From: Salvelinus alpinus
Taxonomy: Eukaryota; Chordata; Actinopteri; Salmoniformes; Salmonidae
DNA: 64,000 bases
Assembly: GCF_045679555.1 (NCBI RefSeq)
Contig: NC_092091.1
Span: forward strand, 83,073,953 to 83,137,952
Direction of reading: 5' to 3'
The translations under genes and the position numbers were made by a program. Shown here in pieces: positions 22,585-35,300 of this stretch; position 1 is the stretch's first letter, and every line of letters begins with the position of its first letter. Under the pieces are notes generated by a model, which searched no databases, had not been told where the DNA came from, and saw only the letters and a program-made list of their open reading frames with translations.

Positions 22585-24532
22585 CCAGTCCCTCACCGTG
22601 CTCTAGTAGAGACCCGCTAGCTGTGTTACTGGGCCCGTCCCTCACCGTGCTCCAGTAGAGACCTGCTAGCTGTGTTACTGGGCCCGTCCCTCACCGTGCT
22701 CCAGTAGAAACCTGCTAGCTGTGTTACTGGGCCCGTCCCTCACCGTGCTCCAGTAGAGACCTGCTAGCTGTGTTACTGGGCCCGTCCCTCACCGTGCTCC
22801 AGTAGAGACCTGCCAGCTGTGTTACTGGGCCCGTCCCTCACTGTGCTCCAGTAGAGACCTGCTAGCTGTGTTACTGGGCCCGTCCCTCACCGTGCTCCAG
22901 TAGAGACCTGCTAGCTGTGTTACTGGGCCCGTCCCTCACCGTGCTCCAGTAGAGAGCTGTGTTACTGGGCCCGTCCCTCACCGTGCTCCAGTAGAGACCT
23001 GCTAGCTGTGTTACTGGGCCCGTCCCTCACCGTGCTCCAGTAGAGACCTGCTAGCTGTGTTACTGGGCCCGTCCCTCACCGTGCTCCAGTAGAGACCTGC
23101 TAGCTGTGTTACTGGGCCCGTCCCTCACCGTGCTCCAGTAGAGACCTGCTAGCTGTGTTACTGGGCCCGTCCCTCACCGTGCTCCAGTAGAGACCTGCTA
23201 GCTGTGTTACTGGGCCCGTCCCTCACCGTGCTCCAGTAGAGACCTGCTAGCTGTGTTACTGGGCCCTTCCCTCACCGTGCTCCAGTAGAGACCTGCCAGC
23301 TGTGTTACTGGGCCCGTCCCTCACCGTGCTCCAGTAGAGAGCTGTGTTACTGGGCCCGTCCCTCACCGTGCTCCAGTAGAGACCTGCCAGCTGTGTTACT
23401 GGGCTTGTCCCTCACCGTGCTCCAGTAGAGACCTGCTAGCTGTGTTACTGGACCCGTCCCTCACCGTGCTCCAGTAGAGACCTGCTAGCTGTGTTACTGG
23501 GCCCGTCCCTCACCGTGCTCCAGTAGAGACCTGCTAGCTGTGTTACTGGGCCCGTCCCTCACCGAGCTCCAGTAGAGACCTGCTAGCTGTGTTACTGGGC
23601 CCGTCCCTCACCGTGCTCCAGTAGAGACCTGCTAGCTGTGTTACTGGGCCCGTCCCTCACCGTGCTCCAGTAGAGACCTGCTAGCTGTGTTACTGGGCCC
23701 GTCCCTCACCGTGCTCCAGTAGAGACCTGCCAGCTGTGTTACTGGGCCCGTCCCTCACCGTGCTCCAGTAGAGACCTGCCAGCTGTGTTACTGGGCCCGT
23801 CCCTCACCGTGCTCCAGTAGAGACCTACCAGCTGTGTTACTGGGCCCGTCCCTCACCGTGCTCCAGTAGAGACCTGCTAGCTGTGTTACTGGGCCCGTCC
23901 CTCACCGTGCTCCAGTAGAGACCTGCTAGCTGTGTTACTGGGCCCGTCCCTCACCGTGCTCCAGTAGAGACCTGCCAGCTGTGTTACTGGGCCCGTCCCT
24001 CACCGTGCTCCAGTAGAGACCTGCTAGCTGTGTTACTGGGCCCGTCCCTCACCGTGCTCCAGTAGAGACCTGCTAGCTGCGTTACTGGGCCCGTCCCTCA
24101 CCGTGCTCCAGTAGAGACCTGCTAGCTGTGTTACTGGGCCCGTCCCTCACCGTGCTCCAGTAGAGACCTGCTAGCTGTGTTACTGGGCCCGTCCCTCACC
24201 GTGCTCCAGTAGAGACCTGCTAGCTGTGGTACTGGGCCCGTCCCTCACCGTGCTCCAGTAGAGACCTGCCAGCTGTGTTACTGGGCCCGTCCCTCACCGT
24301 GCTCCAGTAGAGACCTGCTAGCTGCGTTACTGGGCCCGTCCCTCACCGTGCTCCAGTAGAGACCTGCTAGCTGCGTTACTGGGCCCGTCCCTCACCGTGC
24401 TCCAGTAGAGACCTGCTAGCTGCGTTACTGGGCCCGTCCCTCACCGTGCTCCAGTAGAGACCTGCCAGCTGCGTTACTGGGCCCGTCCCTCACCGTGCTC
24501 CAGTAGAGACCTGCCAGCTGTGTTACCGGGTT
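22585..24532. repeat. 49-bp minisatellite, about 39 copies
   Basis: Unit core 'gggcccgtccctcaccgtgc', then 'tccagtagagacctgctagctgtgttact'-type sequence. Two units lack 'acctgcta' (about 22,950 and 23,335). 'ctagct/ccagct' and 'tgtgtt/tgcgtt' variants cluster toward the right end. Confidence 0.97.
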
Positions 24533-25130
24533 GATACCCAGCCTCCTGTTGGCTCTGGTCCTTTTATAGAGGGCTATATAACAGTTGAGTAATCAGCACA
24601 TATTATGGTTCCCTCCCAGTTAGTACCAGGCCTGTTCAAGCCTGCCTGTTTAACCAGAGCTAGGCGATGACACACACCATGTCTGTGTCAATCTGAGGCA
24701 GCTGTTGTGTAATATAGTAGAGGATTAGCTATGTTTTAATACTTCTGTAGTGGTTATGTTTTGGAAACCTGTATTGTAGAATGTTGGAGTGCATTTGATT
24801 TCATTAGACATTCCCTGCAGTGCTCTATTCTGGAATTCTACAGGATAGCCGGAATGTTTGTTTTGTAGACAATGGATGGAACAGCTAAGACATCCTTCAT
24901 AGACTGACATCCTGTTCTCTGTAGGTACGAGACCTGGTGTGAGATGGACAGACCTAGTATTACCTCTAGGTTGCCTGGCCGGCTGGTTGTCATGATTTGT
25001 AGAGTGGCTTTGGGAACTGTTAATTATCTGTCACGTGTCATTACAAAAAACATTGAGTTCTGTGTGGGCAGTCAAGCAGTATCAGTGTTAACCATAATTT
25101 ATATGGCCAGCCAACGTTTGGGCCTAAGGG
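24533..25130. other. Apparently unique non-coding stretch
   Basis: No repeat family or coding exon recognised. A possible acceptor followed by 'gtacgagacctgg' at about 24,926 gives only a short frame and no recognisable product, so I do not call an exon. Confidence 0.4.
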
Positions 25131-28100
25131 TATAGTCTAGTTTTATCTAGGGTCTAGTGGTATAGATGGGTGTAGTCTAGTGGTATAGATGGGCGTAGTC
25201 TAGTGGTACAGATGGGTGTAGTCTAGTGGTACAGATGGGTGTAGTCTAGTGGTATAGATGGGTGTAGTCTAGTGGTATAGATGGGTGTAGTCTAGTGGTA
25301 TAGATGGGTGTAGTCTAGTGGTACAGATGGGTGTAGTCTAGTGGTACAGATGGGTGTAGTCTAGTGGTACAGATGGGTGTAGTCTAGTGGTACAGATGGG
25401 TGTAGTCTAGTGGTACAGATGGGTGTAGTCTAGTGGTGTAGATGGGTGTAGTCTAGTGGTACAGATGGGTGTAGTCTAGTGGTACCGATGGGTGTAGTCT
25501 AGTGGGACAGATGGGTGTAGTCTAGTGGGACAGATGGGTGTAGTCTAGTGGGACAGATGGGTGTAGTCTAGTGGTACAGATGGGTGTAGTCTAGTGGTAC
25601 AGATGGGTGTAGTCTAGTGGTATAGATGGGGGTAGTCTAGTGGTGTAGATGGGTGTAGTCTAGTGGTATAGATGGGTGTAGTCTAGTGGTACAGATGGGT
25701 GTAGTCTAGTGGTCTAGATGGGTGTAGTCTAGTGGTATAGATGGGTGTAGTCTAGTGGTGTAGATGGGTGTAGTCTAGTGGTACAGATGGGTGTAGTCTA
25801 GTGGTACAGATGGGTGTAGTCTAGTGGTATAGATGGGTGTAGTCTAGTGGTGTAGATGGGTGTAGTCTAGTGGTACAGATGGGTGTAGTCTAGTGGTACC
25901 GATGGGTGTAGTCTAGTGGTACCGATGGGTGTAGTCTAGTGGTCTAGATGGGTGTAGTCTAGTGGGACAGATGGGTGTAGTCTAGTGGTACAGATGGGTG
26001 TAGTCTAGTGGGACAGATGGGTGTAGTCTAGTGGGACAGATGGGTGTAGTCTAGTGGTATAGATGGGTGTAGTCTAGTGGTACCGATGGGTGTAGTCTAG
26101 TGGTACCGATGGGTGTAGTCTAGTGGTACCGATGGGTGTAGTCTAGTGGTACAGATGGGTGTAGTCTAGTGGTACCGATGGGTGTAGTCTAGTGGTACAG
26201 ATGGGTGTAGTCTAGTTGTCTATATGGGTGTAGTCTAGTGGTCTAGATGGGTGTGGTATAGATGGGTGTAGTCTAGTGGTACAGATGGGTGTAGTCTAGT
26301 GGTACAGATGGGTGTAGTCTAGTGGTACAGATGGGTGTAGTCTAGTGGGACAGATGGGTGTAGTCTAGTGGTATAGATGGGTGTAGTCTAGTGGGACAGA
26401 TGGGTGTAGTCTAGTGGGACAGATGGGTGTAGTCTAGTGGTACAGATGGGTGTAGTCTAGTGGTACAGATGGGTGTAGTCTAGCTATATCTAGGGCCTAG
26501 TGGTATAGATGGGTGTAGTCTAGATGGGTGTAGTCTAGTGGTATAGATGGGTGTAGTCTAGTGGTACAGATGGGTGTAGTCTAGTGGTACAGATGGGTGT
26601 AGTCTAGTGGTACAGATGGGTGTAGTCTAGTGGTACAGATGGGTGTAGTCTAGTGGTATAGATGGGTGTAGTCTAGTGGTACAGATGGGTGTAGTCTAGT
26701 GGTACAGATGGGTGTAGTCTAGTGGTATAGATGGGTGTAGTCCTGTGGTATAGATGGGTGTAGTCTAGTGGTACAGATGGGTGTAGTCTAGTGGTACAGA
26801 TGGGTGTAGTCTAGTGGGACAGATGGGTGTAGTCTAGTGGGACAGATGGGTGTAGTCTAGTGGTGCAGATGGGTGTAGTCTAGTGGTGCAGATGGGTGTA
26901 GTCTAGTGGTACAGATGGGTGTAGTCTAGTGGTACCGATGGGTGTGGTCTAGATGGGTGTAGTCTAGTGGTACAGATGGGTGTAGTCTAGTTGTCTATAT
27001 GGGTGTAGTCTAGTGGTCTAGATGGGTGTGGTATAGATGGGTGTAGTCTAGTGGTACAGATGGGTGTAGTCTAGTGGTACAGATGGGTGTAGTCTAGTGG
27101 TACAGATGGGTGTAGTCTAGTGGTATAGATGGGTGTAGTCTAGTGGGACAGATGGGTGTAGTCTAGTGGTATAGATGGGTGTAGTCTAGTGGGACAGATG
27201 GGTGTAGTCTAGTGGGACAGATGGGTGTAGTCTAGTGGTACAGATGGGTGTAGTCTAGTGGTATAGATGGGTGTAGTCTAGTGGTACAGATGGGTGTAGT
27301 CTAGCTATATCTAGGGCCTAGTGGTATAGATGGGTGTAGTCTAGTGGTATAGATGGGTGTAGTCTAGTGGTACAGATGGGTGTAGTCTAGTGGTACAGAT
27401 GGGTGTAGTCTAGTGGTACAGATGGGTGTAGTCTAGTGGTACAGATGGGTGTAGTCTAGTGGTACAGATGGGTGTAGTCTAGTGGTACAGATGGGTGTAG
27501 TCTAGTGGTATAGATGGGTGTAGTCTAGTGGTATAGATGGGTGTAGTCTAGTGGTACAGATGGGTGTAGTCTAGTGGTACAGATGGGTGTAGTCTAGTGG
27601 TACAGATGGGTGTAGTCTAGTGGTACAGATGGGTGTAGTCTAGTGGTACAGATGGGTGTAGTCTAGTGGTACAGATGGGTGTAGTCTAGCTATATCTAGG
27701 GCCTAGTGGTATAGATGGGTGTAGTCTAGTGGTATAGATGGGTGTAGTCTAGTGGTATAGATGGGTGTAGTCTAGTGGTACAGATGGGTGTAGTCTAGTG
27801 GTATAGATGGGTGTAGTCTAGTGGTACAGATGGGTGTAGTCTAGCTATATCTAGGGCCTAGTGGTATAGATGGGTGTAGTCTAGTGGTGTAGATGGGTGT
27901 AGTCTAGTGGTATAGATGGGTGTAGTCTAGTGGTATAGATGGGTGTAGTCTAGGGGTATAGATGGGTGTAGTCTAGTTATATCTAGGGCCTAGTGGTATA
28001 GATGGGTGTAGTCTAGTGGTATAGATGGGTGTAGTATAGGGGTATAGATGGGTGTAGTCTAGTTATATCTAGAGTCTAGTGGTACAGATGGGTGTAGTCT

Positions 28101-29085
28101 AGCTATATCTAGGGCCTAGTGGTATAGATGGGTGTAGTCTAGTGGTATAGATGGGTGTAGTCTAGTGGTATAGATGGGTGTAGTCTAGTGGTACAGATGG
28201 GTGTAGTCTAGTGGTATAGATGGGTGTAGTCTAGTGGTACAGATGGGTGTAGTCTAGCTATATCTAGGGCCTAGTGGTATAGATGGGTGTAGTCTAGTGG
28301 TATAGATGGGTGTAGTCTAGGGGTATAGATGGGTGTAGTCTAGTTATATCTAGGGCCTAGTGGTATAGATGGGTGTAGTCTAGTGGTATAGATGGGTGTA
28401 GTATAGGGGTATAGATGGGTGTAGTCTAGTTATATCTAGAGTCTAGTGGTATATATGGGTGTAGTCTAGGGGTATAGATGGGTGTAGTCTAGTTATATCT
28501 TGGGTCTAGTGGTATAGATGGGTCTAGTCTAGTGGTGTAGATGGGTCTAGTCTAGTGGTGTAGATGGGTGTAGTCTAGTGGTATAGATGGGTGTAGTCTA
28601 GTGGTGTAGATGGGTGTAGTCTAGTGGTATAGATGGGTGTAGTCTAGGGGTATAGATGGGTGTAGTCTAGTTATATCTAGGGCCTAGTGGTATAGATGGG
28701 TGTAGTCTAGTGGTATAGATGGGTGTAGTATAGGGGTATAGATGGGTGTAGTCTAGTTATATCTAGGTCCTAGTGGTGGAGATGGGTGTAGTCTAGTTAT
28801 ATCTAGGGCCTAGTGGTATAGATGGGTGTAGTCTAGTTATATCTAGAGCCTAGTGGTTTAGATGGGTGTAGTCTAGGGGTATAGATGGGTGTAGTCTAGT
28901 TATATCTAGAGTCTAGTAGTATAGATGGGTGTAGTCTAGGGGTATAGATGGGTGTAGTCTAGTTATCTTGGGTCTAGTGGTATAGATGGGTGTAGTTATA
29001 TCTAGGGCCTAGTGGTATAGATGGGTGTAGTCTAGCTATATCTAGGGTCTAGTGGTATAGATGGGTGTAGTCTAGAGCTAGTTGT
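25130..29085. repeat. 23-bp minisatellite with higher-order structure, about 165-170 copies
   Basis: Unit core 'gtagtctagtggtacagatg', then 'ggt'. From about 26,480 on, the units are broken up by an insert reading 'ctatatctagggcctag', giving composite units. A distinctive block ('ttgtctatatgggtgtagtc', then 'ggtctagatgggtgtgg') occurs at 26,216 and again at 26,991, a 775-bp internal duplication. The unit contains no long open frame. Confidence 0.97.
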
Positions 29086-29101
29086 ATGTTTGTAGTCTAG
29101 T

Positions 29102-29960
29102 TAACTGGCAGCTTCATTAAGTATACCCGCCAAACACCAGTCTCAACGTCAACAGTGACGAGGTGACTCATAGATGCGGTCCTTCTAGGCAGAGTTGCAA
29201 AGAAAAAGACATATCTCAGACTGGCCAATAAAAAGAAAAGATTAAGATGGGCAAAAAGAACACAGACACTGGACAGAGTAACTCTGCCTAGAAGGCCAGC
29301 ATCCCGGAGTCACCTCTTCACAGTTCACATTGAGACTGGACAGAGGAACTCTGCCTAGAAGGCCAGCATCCCGGAGTCACCTCTTCACTGTTGATGCTGA
29401 TGTGTTTTGCGGGTATACTTAATGAAGCTGCCAGTTGAGGACTTTGTGAGGCGTCTGTTTCTCAAACTAGACACTCTAATGTACTTGTCCTCTTGCTCAG
29501 TTGTGCACCGGGGCCTCCCACTCCTCTTTCTATTCTGGTTAGAGCCAGTTTGCACTGTTCTGTGAAGGGAATAGTACACAGCGTTATTCAAGATCTTCAG
29601 GTTCTTGTCAATTTCTCGCATGGAAAAGTCTTAATTTCTCAGAACAAGATTAGACTGACGAGTTTCAGAAGAAAGTAATTTGTTTCTGGCCATTTTGAGC
29701 CTGTAATCGAACCCACAAATGCTGATGCTCCAGCTACTCAACTAGTCTAAAGAAGGCCAGTTGTATTGCTTCTTTAATCAGGACAACAGTTTTCAGCTGT
29801 GCTAACATAATTGCAAAAGGTTTTTCTAATGATCAATTAGCCTTTTAAAATTATAAACTTGGATTCGCTAACACAACGTGCCATTGGAACACAGGAGTGA
29901 TGGTTGCTGATAATGGGCCTCTGTACGCCTATGTAGATATTCCATTACGTTCATCTGTAC
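29102..29960 (-). mobile_element. Tc1-like remnant with an inverted partial duplicate
   Basis: The main copy is antisense. The minus strand at 29,385-29,621 encodes a transposase N-terminal helix-turn-helix segment including 'SGRPRCTTEQEDKYIRVSS'. The non-coding 5' part of the element follows to about 29,960. To the left, 29,102-29,280 holds part of the same transposase in the opposite (plus) sense. A segment of about 66 bp ('aactctgcctagaaggccag') is repeated in tandem at 29,280 and 29,346. The inverted arms ('ctggcagcttcattaagtat' and its complement at 29,410-29,435) could fold into a hairpin. Confidence 0.8.
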
Positions 29961-30195
29961 AAACAATAGTACGCAAGTATAAACACCATGGGACCATGCA
30001 GCCATCATACCGCTCAGGAAGGAGACGTGTTCTGTCTCCTAGAGATGAACGTACTTTGGTGCGAAAAGTGCAGATCTGACCTGACTAACTGACCTAAAAC
30101 AGGGATTTTTACTAGGATTAAATGTCAGGAATTGTGAAACTGAGTTTAAATGTATTTGGCTATGGTGTGTATGTGAACTTCCGACTTCAACTGTG
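29940..30195 (+). mobile_element. Internally deleted Tc1-like transposon of a second family
   Basis: Plus-strand transposase N-terminal sequence includes 'SVQTIVRKYKHHGTMQPSYR', a helix-turn-helix region different from the neighbouring Tc1 family. It stops at 30,079. The element then jumps to its 3' end, 'gtgaacttccgacttcaact' at about 30,170. The DDE catalytic part is missing, so this is a non-autonomous deletion derivative joined to the previous remnant. Confidence 0.8.
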
Positions 30196-30720
30196 TGTGT
30201 ATATATATGAGTTAATTGGTCTATTGTGGTATAGATATGACATGAGCAGGTAAGCCAGTGGAAAGTTGTTTGGCATTTGAGTGAAGGACACATAGGTATG
30301 TACTCTCTCTCGTACACAGTACACACACACACAGTACACACACACAGTACACAGACACCGTCTCAGAGAGAGGTTCACTCAGACAGTGTCACTTTATCCG
30401 TGCGTGACACATTGACATTTCCACCCTGGCAGTGTACTGTGTGTTCCATCCCCTCTGCTTCTCTGATGTGCCCTTCTCACACTGTCTGTCTGCTCTGAGA
30501 GAGAAGGGCATATCTGTCTGTCTACTGCTCTGATATGCCCTTCTGTCTGTCTGTCTGTCTGTCTACTGCTCTGATATGCCCTCTCTCCGTTAACACAACA
30601 TCTGAAAAACTGCATCATGGACACACATGAAAAATCCATACAGTCATTGTAGTAGGTCAATGTGGTTGTTGGTCATATCCTGAACACAGCTGCCCAGTCC
30701 CAAATCAATCCCTATACACT
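30196..30720. other. Spacer with short CA and TGTC microsatellites
   Basis: (ca)n near 30,320-30,355 and (tgtc)n near 30,540-30,565. No gene seen. Confidence 0.6.
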
Positions 30721-30907
30721 CTGGGCTGGTTTCCCGGACACATATTAAACCTAGTCCTGGACTTAAAGGCCCAACGAAGCCGTTATCATTCTAATATCAA
30801 ATCCTTTCTGGATAACAGTTAAGTTCCTTACTGTAATAGTTGTCCATTAAAATGGTCAAAAACAAACAAAAATAGTTTGTTTTCCCCTAAAAAAAATGTC
30901 TCAAGCA

Positions 30908-31192
30908 GGAGTATTGCTGAGACTGCCCGGGAGTATTGCTGAGACTGCCCGGGAGTATTGCTGAGACTGCCCGGGAGTATTGCTGAGACTGCCCGGGAGT
31001 ATTGCTGAGACTGCCCGGGAGTATTGCTGAGACTGCCCGGGAGTATTGCTGAGACTGCCCGGGAGTATTGCTGAGACTGCCCGGGAGTATTGCTGAGACT
31101 GCCCGGGAGTATTGCTGAGACTGCCCGGGAGTATTGCTGAGACTGCCCGGGAGTATTGCTGAGACTGCCCGGGAGTATTGCTGAGACTGCCT
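30908..31192. repeat. 22-bp minisatellite, 13 copies
   Basis: Unit 'gggagtattgctgagactgc' plus 'cc'. Copies are almost perfectly identical. The diverged flanking sequence 'gggagcgctctgagactgcc' at 31,194 is the single-copy form found in the host element and marks the origin of the array. Confidence 0.97.
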
Positions 31193-31384
31193 GGGAGCGC
31201 TCTGAGACTGCCTGGGAGCTAATGGGAGGGATTTGTAACTTGAATACTACCTTTTTATTGGCAGAGAGGTATGGAACTCTTTGTTATTGGTCTATTAACT
31301 TATACTGGTGATGTCACCAGGCAAGCTGAAACCTGCTGTTTAGAAGGTTCTGTGTAGATTGTATTTTCAACCAGCAGCGATTTT

Positions 31385-31925
31385 TATTATTTAATCTATT
31401 TCACCTTTATTTCACCAGGTTGGCCAGTAACACAGAGTTACACATGGAATAAACAAGCGTACAGTCAATAACAGAATAGGAAAAAAAGAAAGTCTATATA
31501 CAGTCTGTGCAAATGGCGTGAGGAGGTAAGGCAATAAATAGGCCATAGTAGCAAAGTAATTACAATTTTAGAAGATTAACACTGGAGTGATAGATGAGCA
31601 GATGATGATGTGTAAGTAGTGATCCTGGTGTGAAAAAGAGCAGAAAAGTAAATAAAAACAATATGGGGATGAGGTAGGAAGATTGGGTGGGCTATTTACA
31701 GATGGACTATGTACAGCTGCAGCGATCGGTTAGCTGCTCAGATAGCTGATGTTTAAAGTTAGTGAGGGAAATATAAGTTTCCAGCTTCAGCGATTTTTGC
31801 AGTTCGTTCCAGTCATTGGCAGCAGAGAACTGGAAGGAATGGCGGCCAAATTAGGTGCTGGATTTGGGGATGACCAGTGAGATATACTTGCTGGAACGTG
31901 TGCTACGGGTGGGTGTTTGTTAACG
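31385..31925. mobile_element. Dispersed repeat inserted in the composite element
   Basis: Contains 'gtgcaaatggcgtgaggagg', 'gcaataaataggccatagta' and 'ggcagcagagaactggaagg', motifs of a common salmonid interspersed repeat. No long frame is present. I cannot assign the class from sequence alone. Confidence 0.6.
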
Positions 31926-32334
31926 TGGAAATAACACTGATCACATTCTTTCAGAATTTTACAATGTTAGTTTCACCAGCTGTTGTACAATATGATACAA
32001 AACAGAATTGACTGCACTGGGCCTTTCTTTAAAGCACTTTGAATGGAGATTCTCCATTCATGCTTTTTAGTCTTAAAGGCCCAATGATATGGGCTTAATA
32101 CGTGTCTGGGGAAACCAGTCCTCTATGCATTTGTGCAGACCTGTCTGTATATATTTAATTCTTCTTCTTTCTCAATTCCTATGAAATATTACATGAGTCA
32201 GTGGAGAGCAAAACATGACTTGTTTTTAGTAACATTGATTCATTGTCACATGTAGGCCTCCATATCAGAATCCCCTTGATACCATCTGGCTTGGTGAAAT
32301 GCTGCTGCCGGCAATAGACAAAATAGACAGAAGA

Positions 32335-35300
32335 ATTTACACCGTATATACAGTAAACACACGATAGGAGAGGACAGTTATACATGATAGGAGGGGACAG
32401 TTACACGATAGGAGAGGATAGGACAGTTACACATGATAGGACAGTTACACACGATAGGAGAGGATAGGACAGTTACACACGATAGGAGAGGATAGGACAG
32501 TTACACACGATAGGACAGTAAACACACGATAGGAGAGGATAGGACAGTTACACACGATAGGACAGTAAACACACGATAGGAGAGGATAGGACAGTTACAC
32601 ACGATAGGAGAGGATAGGACAGTTACACACGATAGGACAGTAAACACACGATAGGAGAGAATAGGACAGTTACACACGATAGGACAGTAAACACACGATA
32701 GGAGAGGATAGGACAGTTACACACAATAGGAGAGGATAGGACAGTTACACACGATAGGACAGTTACACACGATAGGAGAGGATAGGACAGTTACACACGA
32801 TAGAAGAGGAGGACAGTTACACACGATAGGAGAGGATAGGACAGTTACACACGATAGGAGAGGATAGGACAGTTACACACGATAGAAGAGGAGGACAGTT
32901 ACACACGATAGGACAGTTACACACGATAGGAGAGGATAGGACAGTTACACGTGATAGGAGAGGACAGGACAGTTAGACATGATAGGAGAGGATAGGACAG
33001 TTAGACATGATAGGAGAGGATAGGACAGTTACACATGATAGGAGAGGATAGGACAGTTACACATGATAGGAGAGGAGGACAGTTACACATGATAGGAGAG
33101 GATAGGACAGTTACACACTATAGGAGAGGATAGGACAGTTACACATGATAGGAGAGGATAGGACAGTTACACATGATAGGAGAGGATAGGACAGTTACAC
33201 ATGAGAGGATAGGACAGTTACACATGATAGGAGAGGAGGACAGTTACACATGATAGGAGAGGATAGGACAGTTACACACGATAGGAGAGGATAGGACAGT
33301 TACACACGATAGGAGAGGAGGACAGTTACACACGATAGGAGAGGATAGGACAGTTACACATGATAGGAGAGGAGGACAGTTACACATGATAGGAGAGGAT
33401 AGGACAGTTACACATGATAGGAGAGGATAGGACAGTTACACATGATAGGAGAGGAGGACAGTTACACATGATAGGAGAGGATAGGACAGTTACACACGAT
33501 AGGAGAGGATAGGACAGTTACACATGATAGGAGAGGAGGACAGTTACACACGATAGGAGAGGATAGGACAGTTACACACGATAGGACAGTTACACATGAT
33601 AGGAGAGGAGGACAGTTACACACGATAGGAGAGGATAGGACAGTTACACACGATAGGAGAGGATAGGACAGTTACACACGATAGGAGAGGAGGACAGTTA
33701 CACACGATAGGAGAGGATAGGACAGTTAGACATGATAGGAGAGGATAGGACAGTTACACATGATAGGAGAGGATAGGACAGTTAGACACGATAGGAGAGT
33801 AGGACAGTTACACACGATAGGAGAGGATAGGACAGTTACACGTGATAGGAGAGGATAGGACAGTTACACATGATAGGAGAGGATAGGACAGTTAGACACG
33901 ATAGGAGAGGATAGGACAGTTACACATGATAGGAGATGATAGGACAGTTAGACACGATAGGAGAGGATAGGACAGTTACACACGATAGGAGAGGATAGGA
34001 CAGTTACACACGATAGGAGATGATAGGACAGTTACACATGATAGGAGAGGATAGGACAGTTAGACACGATAGGAGAGGATAGGACAGTTACACATGATAG
34101 GAGAGGATAGGACAGTTACACATGATAGGAGAGGATAGGACAGTTAGACACGATAGGAGAGTAGGACAGTTACACACGATAGGAGAGGATAGGACAGTTA
34201 CACGTGATAGGAGAGGATAGGACAGTTACACATGATAGGAGAGGATAGGACAGTTAGACACGATAGGAGAGGATAGGACAGTTACACATGATAGGAGATG
34301 ATAGGACAGTTAGACACGATAGGAGAGGATAGGACAGTTACACACGATAGGAGAGGATAGGACAGTTACACACGATAGGAGATGATAGGACAGTTACACA
34401 TGATAGGAGAGGATAGGACAGTTAGACACGATAGGAGAGGATAGGACAGTTACACATGATAGGAGAGGATAGGACAGTTACACACGATAGGAGAGGATAG
34501 GACAGTTACACACGATAGGAGAGGATAGGACAGTTACACATGATAGGAGAGGATAGGACAGTTACACATGATAGGAGAGGATAGGACAGTTACACATGAT
34601 AGGAGAGGATAGGACAGTTAGACACGATAGGAGAGTAGGACAGTTACACACGATAGGAGAGGATAGGACAGTTACACGTGATAGGAGAGGATAGGACAGT
34701 TACACATGATAGGAGAGGATAGGACAGTTAGACACGATAGGAGAGGATAGGACAGTTACACATGATAGGACAGTTAGACACGATAGGAGAGGATAGGACA
34801 GTTACACACGATAGGAGAGGATAGGACAGTTACACACGATAGGAGATGATAGGACAGTTACACATGATAGGAGAGGATAGGACAGTTACACGATAGGAGA
34901 GGATAGGACAGTTAGACACGATAGGAGAGTAGGACAGTTACACACGATAGGAGAGGATAGGACAGTTACACGTGATAGGAGAGGATAGGACAGTTACACA
35001 TGATAGGAGAGGATAGGACAGTTAGACACGATAGGAGAGGATAGGACAGTTACACATGATAGGACAGTTAGACACGATAGGAGAGGATAGGACAGTTACA
35101 CACGATAGGAGAGGATAGGACAGTTACACACGATAGGAGATGATAGGACAGTTACACATGATAGGAGAGGATAGGACAGTTAGACACGATAGGAGAGGAT
35201 AGGACAGTTACACATGATAGGAGAGGATAGGACAGTTACACACGATAGGAGAGGATAGGACAGTTACACATGATAGGAGAGGATAGGACAGTTACACACG

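Larger units (their letters stand above)
30721..32125. mobile_element. Composite dispersed element with nested insertions
   Basis: Outer arms 'ctggtttcccggacacatat' (30,727) and 'gtctggggaaaccag' (ending about 32,118) are inverted. Just inside are 'cttaaaggcccaacgaagcc' (30,764) and 'actgcactgggcc' (about 32,010-32,025), the ends of a second, salmonid-type element whose interior includes 'gctaatgggagggatttgta'. Inside that element a 22-bp minisatellite has grown (30,908-31,192) and another dispersed repeat is inserted (31,385-31,925). Confidence 0.65.

Noticed and set aside
24926-25010. Possible downstream exon for the orphan gene at 19,760
   Set aside because: There is an AG with some pyrimidines, but the frame gives about 25 residues of no recognisable kind before a stop, and the match could easily be chance.
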